From Phycisphaerae bacterium (GTDB taxonomy: Bacteria > Planctomycetota > Phycisphaerae > UBA1845 > PWPN01): a DNA stretch of 5,868 bases. Below, one piece after another: positions 4,784-5,868 of this stretch. The translations under genes were made by a program, and so were the position numbers. Position 1 is the stretch's first letter. Each line of letters starts with the position of its first letter. The notes below the pieces were generated by a model. The model searched no databases, was not told the DNA's origin, and saw only the letters and a list, made by a program, of their open reading frames with translations. The stretch covers positions 1 through 5,868 of the forward strand of contig JAPKGY010000236.1 of assembly GCA_026647385.1 (NCBI GenBank), in the 5' to 3' direction.

Positions 4784-5758
4784 TTAGAACATCGGGGCCT
4801 CGTCGAATCGCCACAAACCCGCTTGGCGGGCCAGCGCGTAAGTGTGAGTGATCTCGGTTCGCGTGGGGCGGCAGTTGATCTCGGCGAACCGCGGTTCGTT
4901 CGAGTTACAGGCCGGGCAGCCCACGCGGTGGGCGGGGCGGTACTGGTCCATGATATTGACGAACGTGTCGCGCGAAAGGTCGGCCAGCCATTGCAGGATG
5001 GCCGCGCTCTCCTCGATCAGGCCCGGCATCACCAGATGGCGAACGAGCAGGCCTCGGCACCCGATCCCGTCCGGTGCGTACCGCAGGTCGCCCACCTGCC
5101 GGTGCATCTCCGCGATGGCTTCGCACGCACGGTCGCGATAGTCGCGGGCCCCGAGGTAGCGCTCGCAGGAGGCTGGGGACCACAGCTTGAAGTCGGGCAT
5201 GTAGATATCGACCAGCCCTTCGAGTTGCCGCAGCGACGCGACCGAGTCGTACGCACTGGTCTTGTACACGATGGGCACGCGCAGGCCGGCGTCGACGGCC
5301 AGGGCGACGGCTTCGATGACCTGCGGCACCACGTGCTCGGGCGTGACCCAGTTGAGGTTGTGACAGCCATTCTCCTGAAGGGAGAGCATCAGCGCGGCGA
5401 TCTCGGCCGCCGTGTGCCGTATGCCGTCCTGGCCCTGGCTGATGTCCGCGTTCTGGCAGAACACGCAGCCCAGGTTGCACCCGCCGAAGAAAATCGTCCC
5501 GCTGCCCCGCGTCCCCACCAGGCAGGCCTCCTCTCCGAAATGAGCGAAGGCGGAGCAGACGCGGGCATGTCGGCCGGTGCGGCAGAAGCCCCGCTCGTCG
5601 GCCAGCCGATCGACGCCGCAGTCGCGCGGGCACGATCGGCAGCTGCGGAGGGATTCGCGGGCGGCGGCCGCCCGTTGCCCCAGCGTTTCGCGCACGCCTG
5701 ATTCGAGGTACGCCGGACGAAACGCTTCCGCGACGAAATGACGGTCCGACGGGATCAC
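4784..5758 (-). CDS. PflX-like radical SAM protein (COG1313 type)
   Basis: Encodes 324 residues. The radical SAM motif is GGCNLGCVFCQN (92-103), giving C94-x3-C98-x2-C101 for the 4Fe-4S cluster that cleaves S-adenosylmethionine. A cysteine set precedes it, C40-x2-C43-x3-C47-x11-C59 (starting CRSCPRDCGVDRL), followed by HFGEE (73-77) and GSGTIFFGG (85-93). GCHNLNWVTPEHVVPQ (131-146) and DIYMPDFKLW (184-193) are also typical of COG1313/PflX proteins. The C-terminal part has CPACN (281-285). The family resembles pyruvate-formate-lyase activases, but substrates are largely unknown; no glycyl radical enzyme is in the window, so activase function is not supported here. The GTG at 5756-5758 is preferred because GAGGTGA (5765-5771) lies 6 nt upstream. 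A short palindromic repeat lies just upstream, at 5793-5839. Confidence 0.88.
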   Translation of the reverse strand: MIPSDRHFVAEAFRPAYLESGVRETLGQRAAAARESLRSCRSCPRDCGVDRLADERGFCRTGRHARVCSAFAHFGEEACLVGTRGSGTIFFGGCNLGCVFCQNADISQGQDGIRHTAAEIAALMLSLQENGCHNLNWVTPEHVVPQVIEAVALAVDAGLRVPIVYKTSAYDSVASLRQLEGLVDIYMPDFKLWSPASCERYLGARDYRDRACEAIAEMHRQVGDLRYAPDGIGCRGLLVRHLVMPGLIEESAAILQWLADLSRDTFVNIMDQYRPAHRVGCPACNSNEPRFAEINCRPTRTEITHTYALARQAGLWRFDEAPMF

Positions 5759-5792
5759 CGACCCTCACCTCGCGAACGGTATCCCTTCAGCG

Positions 5793-5839
5793 GGTGTGTG
5801 AGAAGCCCGGGGACTGTCCCCATCTCCCTCTGAGACACC
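5793..5839. mobile_element. short palindromic derivative of the family 2 element
   Basis: Positions 5792-5823 match the left end of the long element (4029-4060) at 31 of 32 bases. The sequence then closes directly with TCTGAGACACC (5829-5839), the imperfect inverse of GGTGTGTGAGA (5793-5803), giving a 47-bp hairpin unit. Its centre is the perfect palindrome GGGGACTGTCCCC (5809-5821). It looks like an internally deleted or solo form. CCTTCA occurs on both sides (5784-5789 and 5838-5843), but the right copy overlaps the repeat end, so it is not firm evidence of a target duplication. The unit may lie in the 5' leader of the radical SAM gene, whose start is 34 bp away. Confidence 0.74.
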
Positions 5840-5868
5840 TTCATGACCATTGTATCCGGCGGATGAAC

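Noticed and set aside
4694..5701. Plus-strand open frame of 335 codons opposite the radical SAM gene.
   Set aside because: The opposite strand carries the radical SAM cysteine motif, family signature sequence and a strong RBS. This frame shows no recognisable domain.
5849..5854. TACAAT on the minus strand as a -10 box for the radical SAM gene.
   Set aside because: The matching -35 position falls at or beyond the window end, so the pair cannot be assessed.
1..5868. CRISPR array, tRNA or rRNA genes, phage or plasmid modules.
   Set aside because: I saw no regularly spaced direct repeats, no tRNA-like cloverleaf or rRNA sequence, and no integrase, transposase or replication gene by eye.

Overview
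The window is GC-rich with clearly bacterial ribosome-binding sites. Its gene content suits a Planctomycetota-type bacterium: a secreted prenyltransferase/squalene-oxidase-repeat protein, a hexuronate-degradation enzyme, a stand-alone tandem ACT protein and abundant small intergenic repeats. That lineage call is inference from protein style, since no marker gene is present. Five complete protein genes and one broken or partial gene are supported. I see no rRNA, tRNA, CRISPR array, integrase or transposase gene.

Layout, left to right. (1) 1-240, minus: the C-terminal lobe of a maltokinase-like protein running off the left edge, with its catalytic half absent. (2) 319-621, plus: a 100-residue stand-alone CBM48/AMPK-type glycogen-binding domain with its own Shine-Dalgarno and a strong intrinsic terminator (665-705). 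Both concern alpha-glucan metabolism. (3) 708-2246, minus: full-length altronate dehydratase (uxaA), convergent with the CBM48 gene. (4) 2247-2637: a 391-bp gene-free stretch with a hairpin repeat, a dyad and a 13-bp tandem repeat. (5) 2638-3873, minus: an exported alpha/alpha-toroid (squalene-cyclase-like fold) protein lacking the full DxDD motif. (6) 3874-4233: a divergent intergenic region with a probable promoter for the minus-strand gene and a 141-bp MITE-like inverted-repeat element. (7) 4234-4659, plus: a 141-residue protein made of two ACT domains. (8) 4784-5756/5758, minus: a PflX-like (COG1313) radical SAM protein, convergent with the ACT gene. (9) 5793-5839: a short palindromic derivative of the MITE-like element, just upstream of the radical SAM gene.

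The genes do not form one operon. They are single transcription units, convergent or divergent, separated by repeat-rich spacers. No shared pathway is evident beyond the alpha-glucan pair at the left edge. The least ordinary material is in the spacers: two families of hairpin-forming interspersed repeats, each present twice. The truncated maltokinase beside the CBM48 gene is also unusual. I found no convincing novel multigene system.
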